A stretch of DNA of 64,000 nucleotides from Geosiphon pyriformis. Its lineage: Eukaryota > Glomeromycota > Glomeromycetes > Archaeosporales > Geosiphonaceae. Made by a program: the position numbers and the translations under genes. Shown piece after piece: positions 1 to 11,769 of this stretch (its first letter is position 1; each line of letters starts with the position of its first letter). The stretch spans positions 1,729,057-1,793,056 of the forward strand of contig JAAOMT010000134.1 in NCBI GenBank assembly GCA_016748015.1, in the 5' to 3' direction. The notes beneath the pieces are model-generated. The model had not been told where the DNA came from. It saw nothing but the letters and a program-made list of their open reading frames with translations, and searched no databases.

Positions 1-1590
1 ATTTGTTTTTAAAAACTGGATTAATTAAATGAAAACTAAATTATCTTTATTTTTTCTGGTTTTTGGTACTGTTATTAATAGTGCTTAAAAAACTATTGTT
101 AGTTGTCAAAAATTTACTAAATAAATAATTTTTATTCTAGTGCTTAATGTTATTTTTAAGATCAAATTAGCTCATATTAAGACTGTTTTTTAGTCTGTAC
201 TTGGTTTTTTAAATGCAAAGTCAATTATAAAAAACAATGTAAAACTCTTTTATATAGAGTTTGCTTTTCAAGATTTTTTAGATGTTGTTTTTCTGATTAT
301 ATTTACAAGCTTTGTTTATTTAGTTACTTTTAAAATTGTCAAATCTTTGGTAATTTTTGAGTTTGGTTTTTTTTCTGTTGTTATACTATATAATATGTTT
401 TTAAATATATTTGTTATTAATATTAAGACAGCTTTTAATGTGTTTAATAAAGTTGTTTATATTATATTAAAGTTTGATAGTGTTTGATAATATATAGTTA
501 TTTATTTTAAGAAATTAGGTATTGTTGTATTTGTTCTTAATTACTGATTAGTTTTGGTAAACAAAAATAATATTCAAATTTGTTTTATAATAAGTTTAAA
601 ACCAAGTTGATTAATTTTTTTTTTGGCTGTATTGTTTTTAAAATTAATGAAATAATTTTCCAAGTTAGTAATCAGATTTGTTTTATTCTTTGTTTACATA
701 ATTTTGGTTATTATTTTTAATTTGTACTAATTATATTTAGCTTATAGATTAATTTAAATACTATTATTACTAAAACTGGTTCTTTAAAAAAGTGTTGCAT
801 TTAGTAGAAAACTTATAAAAATTGATATTGTTTTAGATATTAGGATTTAAATTATTTGACTATAAATTACAAAATGTTTTTATCTTCTTTATCTAAGTCT
901 TTTAGATATTTATGTTTTGTTTTATTAGTATTAGGTTTTATGCTAAAACTGTTGTGTTTATGCTTTTTTAGTTTTTATTTTTTTGATTGGTTTTATTTTT
1001 TTGTTGTAGTTATAGTTAGTTAATCTTCTTAAAAACTGATTTAATCAAACTTTTTACATTAATTAAGTCTATTATTAAGTTTGTCAATTCTATAGTTATT
1101 GTGTTTAAATAATTTGTTAATAATAATTTGGTTTCAAATAAAGCACTTGGTTTTAAGATCAATAAAATTTTGGTGTATATAGATGCTTTTAGTAAAGTTA
1201 TTGGTAAGCTAAAACATAAGATAGTTGCTTTAAAAACTAAATATAGCAATAAAAATATTGATATAGCTGGTTTTTAGATGAATTTGTTTATAATAGATAA
1301 TAATATATTTTCTAATTTAATGTTACTTTAAAAACATAAATCTGTTGCTATAAAAACTAATGTATTAAAAACAGTTAAATAGCTGGTTAAAATATTTAAT
1401 AATAATACTATATTGTTTAAAATTATTCAAAAAATGTTTTTTTTGATTAAGTTTTTTTTTAAATATCAATATAATATAGTCTAAATTGGCTTGAATAGCT
1501 GGTTACATGTAAAAAATATGTGAATTAAATTTAATATTGGAATACTTAGTTTGTTCTTAATTTTTAGATAGTAATTAAATTATATTTGTT
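1..1590 (+). mobile_element. Strongly decayed ORF1-only LINE copy (copy a), cut by the window edge
   Basis: The plus strand is colinear with the better-preserved minus-strand copy b (about 3395 down to 1790). Both run from mid ORF1 to a common 3' tail, so copy a enters the window already inside ORF1. Almost every codon has drifted to A/T and no long reading frame survives. The 3' tail starts near 1480 and holds a weak version of the LINE hairpin (GGTTACAT at 1501 against ATGT plus a wobble-paired arm near 1518-1525). ORF1 sequence passes straight into this tail with no ORF2 between, as in copy b. I infer a deletion derivative mobilised in trans by a full-length LINE. Confidence 0.7.
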
Positions 1591-1789
1591 AAAAAAAAAA
1601 TATATTTAACTTTTATTAATTATTATACAATTAAAATAATAAATTATTTTGAAATTTAATATAATATTTATTAAAAATTAAAATAATTTACATATATTTA
1701 AGTTAAATCAAATTTTTAAACTTATTTATTAATTATAAATACTTATTTTTTTTATTTTTTATTTTTTATTATGAATTTAACAAATATGA

Positions 1790-4015
1790 CCCAACTACTA
1801 TCTAGAAATTAGGACCAAACTAAGTGATCCAAGGCTAAATATGGTTTACATACTTACTATATGTAACCAGTTACTTAAGCCAGTTCAGGTTATACTATGT
1901 TAATACATCAAAAAAAAACTTATTCAAAAAAGACATTCTTTAAACAATTTTAAATAAAGTAACACTATTATTAACCAAACCAATCAACCACTCAGCTGTT
2001 TTAAAGACATTAGTTTTTACAGCAGCAGATTCATGTTCCCAAAGAGACATCAAATTAGAAAACATATCATTATCAAAAAATAACAAACTCATATGAGAGC
2101 CAAACATATCAACGTTCTTAAAACCACACTTAATTTTTAAAGCAACCACTTTCTGCTCCAGCTTACTAACAGCTCTGCTAAAAATACTTATGTAAACCAA
2201 AACTTTGTTGACCCTGAGGCCAAAAGCAGAACTTGAAACCAAATTACTATTAACAAATTGTTCAAAAACTTTGACCATAGAGCCAACAGGCTTAACAATA
2301 GATTCAACCAAAACAGAAAGCTTGGTTAAATCAGATTCCAGAAACACCAAAGAATCTTCAACAGCCACAGAAGAAGCAGAAGCCACCAAAAAAAGAAATT
2401 CAAAAAGAACAGGAGAAACAGATGCCTTTACATAAGACAAAAAACCAATGAAATATGATTTAAACACCTTGGAAGCCTTAGAAAAGAGAGGTAGAGCAAT
2501 CTTGCAGTTTACAGCCAAATGGCCTATTTTTTGACACCAAAAACAATGCTGGCAACCAGAAGTTTTCTACCAGATATGGCATTTTCTCAGTATACTAGTT
2601 TTTAGTACTGCAGTATCCAAATCAATCTGAAAACCAAATGTAACCAAAACAAATCAAGAACAATAACCAGACTTAGGAGAACAGAGAATAAAACATGTTT
2701 AACCACCAACTTAAGAAATCATATCACTAATTTTAAAAGCTGTGCAGCCAAAAGGAAAATTAACCAACTTGGCCTTAAATCTATTACAAAACAGAATAGT
2801 TTTATTCTAATTCACCAAAGAGAGGATTCTAATACTATCCTTGTCCACCAAAATTGACCAATGATTTAAAGCAGACACAGCAGAGTCCAACTTTTTAAAA
2901 TGAACAACCACATACTGCCAAATGTCAGCAGACTTCAACACAACACGAGTGACACCACCAAACACACTGAAAGCTGTTTTAATGTTAGCAGCAAACACAC
3001 CTAAGAGCATATCACACAGCACAATAGCAGCAGAAGGGGAACCAGACTCAGAAACCACCAAAAATTTGGCAATTTTAAGGGTGGCCAAATGTATAGAGCT
3101 TGTAAGCTCAACCAAAAATGCAGCTTCTAACAATACTTAAGAAACAACTTCTATATAAAACAGTTTCACATTGTCTTTTGATACTGACTTTGCATTCAAG
3201 AAACCATGTATTGACTGAAAAACAGTCTTAAGATAAGCCAATTTAATCTTAAAAGTAGCACCAGGCACCAAAGTAAAGGCCACCTATTTAGTAAATTTTT
3301 GATGACTAGTAATGGTTTCTCAAACACCACTAAAAGTAGCACCAGAAACCAGATGAGGAGATAATTCAGTTTCTATCTGATCAGCCCAGTTCTTAAGAAC
3401 AGGTAACCCAACAGAAGATAGTTGTTTTGCTTCTAAAACTGGCAATAATCTGCTAGAAGACACCATATTTGACAACACAATCAATGGTTGATCTTGGCCC
3501 ATCTTGAATGATGTGCTGGATAATGCAACAGAGATCTTATTAGAGATTTTATTTGGAACTACAAAGAAGTTTGGTATAACAATAGCAAAGACAAACAACT
3601 GTTCCCATTTTTCTGAACTTTTGGTTTTTTTGATCATTTTTTTTGAAGAAGAGATGCTAGCAACACCAGATATTGAAGTTATAGATAAGAAAACTAACTT
3701 GTTAACTAGTCTATTATTAAACACTTTTGGGCTCTTAGTAAAAGTGGAAGCAACACTGAAACTGATTCAAGTGTGTCTTTTTGAGAGAACTTTGACTGGT
3801 AAAAAACCAGTCAAAGAAGAGGGAATTGCTTCAGTAGCTACCAAAAGCAGCTTTTCATAATTACTGGGTAAAAGAAAGGCTTCTAAAACATTCTGCCTAG
3901 TTGTTTTTACAACAGAGAGAGCTTTTCTGGTTGAAATTTTATTAAATATCTCAGAAAAGATATTAAGTGCAGCTTTTTTACTCTTTGCTTTAGTTGTGGT
4001 CATAAAATTAAGAAG
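1790..4015 (-). mobile_element. ORF1-only LINE derivative (copy b)
   Basis: A minus-strand element of about 2.2 kb. It has a 5' end near 4015, one ORF1, and then a 3' tail (about 1890 down to 1790) resembling the last ORF2 codons and 3' end of LINE-1 and LINE-2. There is no room for endonuclease or reverse transcriptase, so it could not move by itself. It faces copy a tail to tail across roughly 200 bp of AT-rich sequence. Copy b keeps far more coding structure than a, so the two are probably separate insertions of different age rather than a fresh inverted duplication. Confidence 0.75.
1940..4003 (-). pseudogene. LINE ORF1 (gag-like) with RRM-like fold and CCHC zinc knuckle, stop-interrupted
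   Basis: One frame runs for about 688 codons with no frameshift seen. It begins MTTTKAKSKK at 4003 and is broken only by stop codons (for example at 3767 and after 3320). Around 3090-2830 a segment with GVFAANIKTAFSVFGGV followed by WQYVVVHFKKLDSAVSAL has the beta-alpha-beta pattern of an RNA-recognition motif. Near 2560-2520 a zinc knuckle reads CFWCQKIGHLAVNC (CX2CX4HX4C). The C-terminal third is Leu/Val/Lys-rich and may be coiled coil. Known LINE ORF1 proteins with RRM and CCHC modules bind the element RNA. Stops of TGA/TAG/TAA type and the absence of ORF2 argue against function. It ends within 50 bp of the LINE tail. Confidence 0.75.
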
Positions 4016-4385
4016 ATAAAGAGTTTTTTAATACTTATTATAAAATATATAATTAAATTAAATAAATAAATATATATATTTTATTATGTTTTATAAAAAT
4101 AATTGCTATATATTTGTACTTTTATAGTTTTAAAATTTATACTATATATAAATATTTAATTAAAATTATGTAATTAATTATAAAAAAAAGTAGCTTTTAT
4201 TTTTTTTTTGGTTTTTAATAGTAATATTATTTAAGAAGCCATTTTAACTATAAAAATAGCTAAACAATATTTTATTAAAGTGTAAAATCTTTTTCTTGTT
4301 GATCCTCCAGTTATAATGAGAGTGAGATATTGTCAAAAAAAAAGTTTCCCTTACTTCTTATTCCCTTTGTATTTTAATTATTTCT

Positions 4386-6368
4386 TTGGATGTATCTTTA
4401 TTTGTAAACATAGAACTGGCAAATCCTGTTGCTGGTGGCTCTAGATCTACTTCTGTTGGATTGGAGAACTGGCCTGATACGAGAAAAAAAAGGGTGAATA
4501 GTATATACTTATGCAGTACATCTTACAAGAAGCCGAGAAATCCTAAAGTTGGAGTTGATGTGATTGACTCATCTGCTGGACCTCTGAGTCTGGCCAATAT
4601 TGGTATCATTAACAATAAGTTTTCGAAATCTTGGGGCAGTGAAATAGAATGCAAAGTGAGTAACATGGGTGGTCTGTTGAACTTGAAGAACATGAAAAAT
4701 ATTGTCACTGAGGAAACTAATTACGCTAACTTAGACAATTCTGTGGTCAATGGCATGGAAGATGATATCACACCTAAGAAAATGCGCACTTGTATATATG
4801 TGTTAGGTCAACTTCTAAAGACTTTTTTATTTAACATTTTAAGTGGTGATAAGAATATGATGGCTTTTTTGTCTTCTAAGTTTAAGGGTTCCAATCAGCT
4901 GCTGAGTATCAAGTCATGTGTTTCGGAAAAAAAATGAAACTTTGAGCCAGTAAAATTTTTTGCACTAGATATTGAGCTTTTGGCTATTCCAGAAAAATCT
5001 GTTAGTGACAAATTAATCTCAATAAAAAAAATTTTTTATTGAATTGATGGTTTTGAGAAAGTATTGACTTTTTCAAAATTCTTAGAAATCATCAGAGCTT
5101 CATTTACTTCTGAGTTTAGTATGAATAAGGCAAAGAAATTTGCAATCTGCAAGAAAATTATTATTAATAATAATCTAAGAAAAGTAAATAGCTGTTCAGA
5201 TCAGGAGGTGATCATCAAGAAGATCCCAGTAAATCTTCTCAGATCAGCAGTGGAATCGGTTTTTTCCAAATTTGACAAGATTATTTCAATCAAGATACAG
5301 TTGATTGGACTTTGACAGAAGGCTCTGGTAGAGTTTAAGTCATCTGAGGTGGCCAGTCTGATTGCTTCTAAATGGTCAGTGTTCATGAAAAAAGATTCTG
5401 TACATGTGACTTTGGCAAATAAGGACAAACAAATGTGAATATTTAAAGATCAGCATCAAGTTTTGCTTTATACTCTCCCAATTGGCACCATGGCCCATAA
5501 TTTTTCTGTTTTGGTAAGAGCTTATAGTAGAAGAACCTGTTTTATTGGCCATAATCCTGCATCATACATATGAGATAGGTGCACTGTCATTTGTTTTGAG
5601 GATGAAGTATCCAAATTGGCTGCTATTGGTTCTGTTCCAGTTTTTAAGAGTGTGAGTTTGCACTGGACTAGTCTTTTATTGGCATGTTGTGCCAAATGTA
5701 AACAATTTGGTCATGTTTCTGATATGTGTTTAGTTAATAAGAATTTTGGGGTTCATGGAAAGCAGATAGTAACTGATTGGGATCAGGTTTGTTTGACTGG
5801 TATTTATAAAAAAAAGCAAGCTTCTATTGCATGTCCAGTCTCTTTTGGTGGAAAAACTTGGGCCCAGATTGCTGGCAGCTCCTCACTTCATGTGATTTCT
5901 TTAGCTGCTCCTGGTGTTGGTTTGGTTTCGGGTGCAAATTCCCCTCCTTTGGCTTTTATTTCTCTTATTGTCTCTGGTTTAAATAATCATTTGGCTTTTC
6001 TGGAATGCTCTTTGGAAATTTTGTCTAAACAGGTTTCTGGTATTCTAAAAAAGTTGAGTTTTGTTGAGTTGGTGCTCTTAGTGTCTTCTTTTTGTGCTTC
6101 ATCTCTGGCTGTTTTTGTGCTTGTGGCTTCTGTTTTGGATTCAAATATGGCTCTAGATGATATGTTGACATCATCTTTTTTTCCTTTTCTAGGTGTTGAT
6201 GAGTTGGTTAATGGTTTTAATTTGAGTAGTTCAAAGATTCTGACTTCCAAAGTGGGTGGTTTGGAATCTAAGATGTTGACTCTGGAAGTGTCAGTCAGTT
6301 TTGTTTTGGCTAAGTTGGATTTTTTGTGTTCTGGTTCAGGTTTGTCATTGCTTTCTTTCTTTCAATAA
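4386..6368 (+). pseudogene. LINE-1 ORF1 (nucleic-acid-binding gag-like protein)
   Basis: One frame of 661 codons from MDVSLFVNIEL to the TAA at 6366, with five in-frame stops (near 4935, 5040, 5313, 5436 and 5570). All are TGA at positions where Trp is plausible, which fits TGG to TGA decay. No frameshift was found. A zinc knuckle lies at about 5688-5732: CAKCKQFGHVSDMC (CX2CX4HX4C). The middle (5200-5560) has an RRM-like rhythm (AVESVFSKFDKIISIKIQL, then VEFKSSEVASLIASKWSV). The C-terminal 200 codons are Leu/Ser/Val-rich and may multimerise. Matching pieces occur in LINE-2 (46.3-48.1 kb) and LINE-3 (36.9-34.7 kb, minus). Confidence 0.8.
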
Positions 6369-6385
6369 ATGGTCTAGTTTGAAAA

Positions 6386-9300
6386 ATGGCTATTTGTAAC
6401 ATTAAGGGCATGACTAATTTGGAGAAACAAAAGGACATTGTTCATTGGCATCTAGAATCTGATAACATGGTTTCTTTTTTTACTGAGACTAAGTTAAGAG
6501 TAAGTGCTGGTCTTTGGATTAAGAACAGATTTGAGGGTGTCAGAATTTTTATGTCTGGTCTGGAAGAGAGGTTTCTTGGTGCAAGTATGGCTGTAGTTAT
6601 AAATAGTTCCTTGGCTTGGCATGTTTTGAAAGTTAAGAAGGTTCCTGATCAGGTCATTTTTGTTTGTTTGTTGTTTAAAAATAAGCTTTTGGTTATTTTT
6701 CTGAGTTTGTATGCTAGTGCTTCTGCCAAAACACATTTTGCTCAAGCTCTCAACATTAACTTATTCATCTCTAAGGTGGTTAATAATAGTTCTTTTGTGG
6801 TTGTTGGTGGAGATTTTAATAAAGACGGTGCTAGAAAATATGCTAGTTTTAGGAAGTATTCAGATTTGGAGTTGGTTAACTCGCTGAGTGGTTACTCTCT
6901 AAGTAAGTTGCCTACTTAGAGAAATTCTCAAGGAGTTGAAAAGACTATTGATTATGTTTTGTGAGTAAGATTCTTTCTTTAGCTGTTGCTGGCCATAATG
7001 TTGCCTCTGTGTTTGAACTTTTTGAAACCGATCATAATATGGTTGGAATCTTGGTTGGGTTGGAGGACTTCATTGATGCTTGTCTAAATAGTATTTGCAA
7101 GCAGACTAATAAAGACCACTGGAAGTATAGAATTAAAGATACAGATATTGTCAAATGAGGTTGTTTTAGGGATTGCTTTTTGGTCAGGTTGTCTTTGCTT
7201 TCGGATATCTTTTTGGTCTCAAAAGAAAAAAAAGATTTGGATGAGATGTGGGAGGTATTAAAAAGTGCTGTTTGTGATTTAGCTGATAAAAATTTCTTTA
7301 AGCATTGGTTTTGTGAATTCGATAGTCCTAAAAACAAACAATCTTCGAAGTTTTTTAAGCTGAAATCTTTGGTTGTCAGGATTACAAAAAGTTTGTGCTC
7401 AGGTAGATTGGTAGAAGTGGATTGTCTTGTTTGGGTTTGGTCGACTCTTGACATTGTCAAGGCCTTAGAGTTTGCTGTTTTGCTTGAAAATGGTTCAAAT
7501 TTACATGAGCTGTACAGTCTTTTGTCAAAAGTCAGGATATGTTATTGGAAATCCAAATACCACGAGGCTGAGTTGGCTAGATATAAACACATCAAAGATG
7601 TGATAGACAAATGTATAGAGAGTTTTAATTCTAATAAAGGTGGGATGATTAAAAGCATCTTAGAGCATCTTTTTCACAAAGTTGTATTGGATCATTTGGT
7701 AGTTAATGATGAGTTGATTTTGGATCCCATGGAGATTTGGTCTAAAGTAAATGAAATCATGGTGGACTGGACCCACAGACAGAGAATCTTTTCAGTCTTA
7801 TCTGATTTATGAGCTCATCAGTATGCCTCTTTAAATCATGTAGATGATGATGCCTTCTTAGGTGTGATGAGTGATATTAGCTTGAGTGAATTGTTTCTGG
7901 TTATCGGTGGGCTGCCCAATGACAAAGCTGCTGGTTTTTTTGATATAACTAATGAGTTGTGGAAGCACGGTAGTGCTGAAGTGTTGGCTTGTCTTCTTGA
8001 TTTGCTAAATTTTTGTTTGAAAGCTGGTGATATATCTGATTTGTGGAAGAGGGCTTGGGTTTCTATGATTCTCAAGCTCTATGAATGAGATAACATTCTG
8101 ACTAACACCAGGCCAATTGTCTTGATTGAGACAGCGAGAAAAATTTTATCCAAAATTTTGTCAGATCAGATTTCCTCGATCTGCAGTGAATTTGACATTC
8201 TTCATGGTAACAATTTCTCAGTTCTAAAAGGTACTTCAACTCAGTCTCCTGTGTTTGCTGTTGGCTCAATTGTGGAGAATGCTTTGGAAAAGGGCCAGAA
8301 AATTTGGCTGGTTCTACAAAATATATGTAAAGCTTATGATTTGGTTAGGTGGCATCATTTGAAGTCCAGTTTAAAGTGCATTAAGATGTGCAGCAGATTT
8401 ATTGAGTTTTTTGGGAATATCCATGAGAATAGAATTAATAGGATTATGACTGATTTTGGTTTGTCAAATAGTTACATTGTTCACAATGGTTTGGATCAGG
8501 GTAAAGTGTTTTTTCCGCTTCTCTGGAGGATTTTTTATGATCTTCTGTTGTGCGAGGTCAAGAGGCAGAAACATTTGTGTGGCTATAGAATTAATTCGAA
8601 TTTTGTGGCAAAGTCTGGCAAAGTTGAATCTAGTGGTGGCATGTCATTTTTTTTTGTTGCAGGTGCTTTTGTTGATGATACAATCTAAGTTGGTAATAGC
8701 CAGGCCTCAACACAGTATATTTTAGACATTTTAAGTAAATTTTTTGATGTAAATAATATTTCTATTAACAACAACAAAACTGTGGCAATTCTTATTAATC
8801 AAAAGGTGAAGGATGCCTTCTTGTACATCAGTGGTTAACCCATCTTCATTGCAAGAAAGAGTGAATTTTATAAGTATCTTGGTATTTTTTTGTCTACAGA
8901 GGGCCTTTCAAAGCCAAGTCTCATTAAAGCATATATGAATGTTAGGTTTTTTTCTAATTTGATTCTTAGAAAAACGGTGTCAGATAAGTAGTTCTCTTAC
9001 CTGGTTTCAGCAGTTCTTTAGTCTATTATATGTTATTGTACACAATTCAGTTTTGTTGTTAAAAGTGTGTGTCAAAAGTAGGGTATCATGATCAAAAAGA
9101 GACTTAGAGCTAAGGCATTTTTGCCAAAAGATTTTCCCATTGAGGCATTGTACTATTCATCTCTATATGGTTTGAAGCCTTTTAAGCAAGTGCAAGCTGA
9201 AGCCAAGATTGCTTCGGTAATTAGTTTCTCCAATGCACCAGGAATTCTTGGTCATCTGTTTGAGCACCATGCTTTAGACTTGAATTAGACTTCTTTGAAT

Positions 9301-11034
9301 TCCTTGTGCCATCCAATTAAGTTGAGAGTTTGTTCACTGAACAATTTTCTGGCTGGAATTGTAAAGATTTTCTTAGATATGGGTGTTTCTTTGGTTAACA
9401 AATTATCTAGTGCATTTTGTAAGTCTGGCTATTTTTCAATGTCTGAAATTCTGGATGTTTTATGCTATTTTGATGTGGTCCATTCATTGAAACATTTTGG
9501 TGTTGCTTTTGGTAACTGTCTGTTAACTAAGCAGGATCAAGTCATGAATTGAAAAACTTTTTATTGCTGGAAGAGGTTAAGCTCTAGGAGTTCAATGCCA
9601 GTTTGGTTTAGTAAAACTTTTGTGTACATGTGTGGTAGTCTAGTAGATTTAAACAATGGTAAAGTGTTGAATAGTTCTGGTCTTTTCTGTTCAAGTGATT
9701 TTTTGGTTGTTTACAAGCATCTACACAAGGTCTGAACAAAGGAGTTGAATATTTTCACTGATGGCTCATTGAGTGGCCTAAGCACATTAGGTATGGCTTG
9801 TGGAGCAGCTGCTTATTTTTCTGAGATTGATTTGGGTGTTGGTGTTAGGGTTCAGAGTCTGTTGTCTTCTATGCTGGCAGAATTATAAGTAATTGCAGTG
9901 GCTTTGGAGTGTGTTCTATTGTCCTGCTCTGTTGTTATTTATTTTGATAGTCAAGTGGCTTTGGATGCATACGTGTTTGAATGTGAGTTGGGTCAACCAG
10001 ACTTTTGCAACAGATGTTGAATGGAATGACATCATATTGCTAATTTGATTAAATTAAAAAATGTTACTGTGAGATAGGTTAAGGTAAAGGAACATTTTGG
10101 TGTGTTTGGTAATGATCAGACTAATACTATGGCCTGTGCTGCATTTCAATCTAGCTTGTTTCTTCCAGTTGAGATTCATGATAGGTTTTTTGTGGCAGAT
10201 AGTTTAGTGGTTTCTAGTAATGCTCAGCATTTTATCTATGATGTTTGCAGAATTATGTGTCATGTTTTATAAAAAGCTGGTCTTGGTGTGAGTGTCTTGA
10301 CCAGCTTATTGCTTCATTGCATTGATTGGAAGTGTACTGCTTCTGTTTGGCATCTGGATTTTCATATGTTGACAGGTTTTACTAGTAGGAGATTGGCTGC
10401 CCTGTGCACTTATTTGATAAAGACTGTTCATGATAAATTGTCAGTGGCTGTCCATAAGAGATTGTATGATATTGGTTACCCAAGTGTTTTATGTCTGATG
10501 TGTGATGACATCAAATTTTCTAATCATGCTTTTACTTGTTCTGTGAATTTACTTTTACATTTAGAGATTGTGGCCAATCACATTGGATTGTGGAAGTCTT
10601 TGGTGAGAGTTCACCTTTTTGCTTTGTCCTCAGTACTGAACACACTTGCGAATGCTTCAGATGTCTGTATTTATGCTGTTTTGTGCAAGGGTTTTGTTTT
10701 TCAAAATTGGATTGGTGAGACTATTTCCATTTTCAGAAACAGGAAAAAGGCCCAGTCAATTGTTGTTGAGTTTGTTTACCATCTTGCAGGTGACTGTTGT
10801 GATTATCTGTAGTTGTTGAGATCTAAGTTTAGAGTTGGTATGAAAAAAATTGGTCTGGTTTACAATGATGATAGAGTTTTTGCTCTGCCACGTGGTTTAT
10901 CCAGGTTGCTATCTGATGGTGTTGTTCACATGCTAGGTGTGGTGGAATCTTTTGCTGTTAGTTTTGGTTCATATAGGCATTGTTTGTTCTTTTCTGGTTT
11001 GGATAATAGTAATAGGATTCTGATAAGTGTGTAG
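6386..11034 (+). pseudogene. LINE-1 ORF2: endonuclease, reverse transcriptase, RNase H, C-terminal zinc motif
   Basis: Endonuclease (6386-7150) shows CNIKG, FTETKL, GGDFN, TIDYV and ETDHN, the Mg-binding and catalytic signatures of the exonuclease-endonuclease-phosphatase fold. Reverse transcriptase (about 7860-8830) has NDKAAGF, NTRPIVLIE, GLDQG and the catalytic FVDD at 8668-8679. RNase H (about 9750-10150) shows FTDGS, AEL, FDSQ and GNDQTN, so all four acidic positions can be read. A CX2CX8HX4C motif lies at 10492-10539. There is one frameshift near 6960, inside the endonuclease, and roughly fifteen stop codons, mostly at Trp or Gln positions. Intact, it would nick target DNA and prime cDNA synthesis there. 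It overlaps no host gene. Confidence 0.85.
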
Positions 11035-11150
11035 TATTGCCTTGATGGGCCTGAGTGGTCAGTCATGTGTAGTAAGTACATAAGCCATGTTTAGTTTGGG
11101 ATATTTTGTTTTATCTCTGTATGCTAGATAATAGTTAGGCTGTACTTATT

Positions 11151-11765
11151 AATTAATTATAAAAAAAAAATTAAAGTGTTTTTCTTAAATAATAAAAAAA
11201 CAAAACAGAAATTTAAAATTTTAAAGGTTTAAATGTAAAAATAAACTTATTTAAGAAAGTTAATAATTTAAGTTATGTTTTTATTGGTTGTTGTAATATA
11301 AATAAAAATTTAGTAATATAACAAATTTTGCAAATAATAATATTAATACAAAAAAATATTTTAAATTAAATTACTTAAATTATAATTTATAAAAAATTGT
11401 AACTTTTATGCCAATTACAATTTTTATGTCAATTATTATAAATTATATATTAATAAAATTGTTAAAATTAAACAGTCAAGATTTTCTTTATAATTAAAAA
11501 TGATTAATTGATTACTAAAATTTTAAATAATTAAAAAAATTTATAAAATTGTAACTAATACAAAAGTTTTAAAAAATTATAATTATAATTTTTTCATTTT
11601 TAGTTGACACCATTAAAAATATGTTTAAAATAATTTAAAACAAAGCTTTCAAAAATCGTAAATTAATATTACAAAAGAATAAGATATATTTATATTAAAA
11701 TTTTATATTTAATAAAAAAAGAATTAAACAAACACTTTTTTTAATTTTGAAATAATAGCATCTCA
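11151..11765. other. AT-rich spacer downstream of LINE-1
   Basis: About 600 bp of very AT-rich sequence with short A and T runs. I see no coding frame, repeat unit or RNA gene. It separates the LINE from a higher-GC stretch that starts near 11770. Confidence 0.6.
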
Positions 11766-11769
11766 AACC

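Larger units (their letters stand above)
4271..11150 (+). mobile_element. LINE-1: near full-length non-LTR retrotransposon with ORF1, ORF2 and 3' tail
   Basis: The best preserved mobile element in the window. A short 5' leader precedes ORF1 (4386-6368). ORF2 follows after an 18-bp gap (6386-11034), then a 3' tail holding the family hairpin (about 11055-11087), and the element dissolves into an A-rich run near 11160. Architecture is ORF1 zinc knuckle, apurinic-type endonuclease, reverse transcriptase, RNase H and a C-terminal CCHC motif, as in RNase H-bearing fungal LINEs of the I/Tad group (clade assignment is inference). Its GC content is visibly above the surrounding desert. LINE-2 and LINE-3 are colinear, more decayed relatives. 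Confidence 0.88.

Noticed and set aside
1-4015. One large foldback DNA transposon formed by the inverted arms
   Set aside because: Each arm ends in a LINE 3' tail and carries LINE ORF1; no target duplication or transposase fits.
5987-6745. Minus-strand frames of 83-87 codons opposite LINE-1
   Set aside because: They are shadows of the ORF1 and ORF2 frames, which carry the recognisable motifs.
4386-11034. TGA as a recoded tryptophan codon
   Set aside because: The TGA pattern fits TGG decay; TAG and TAA stops also occur, and the intact host genes have no internal TGA.
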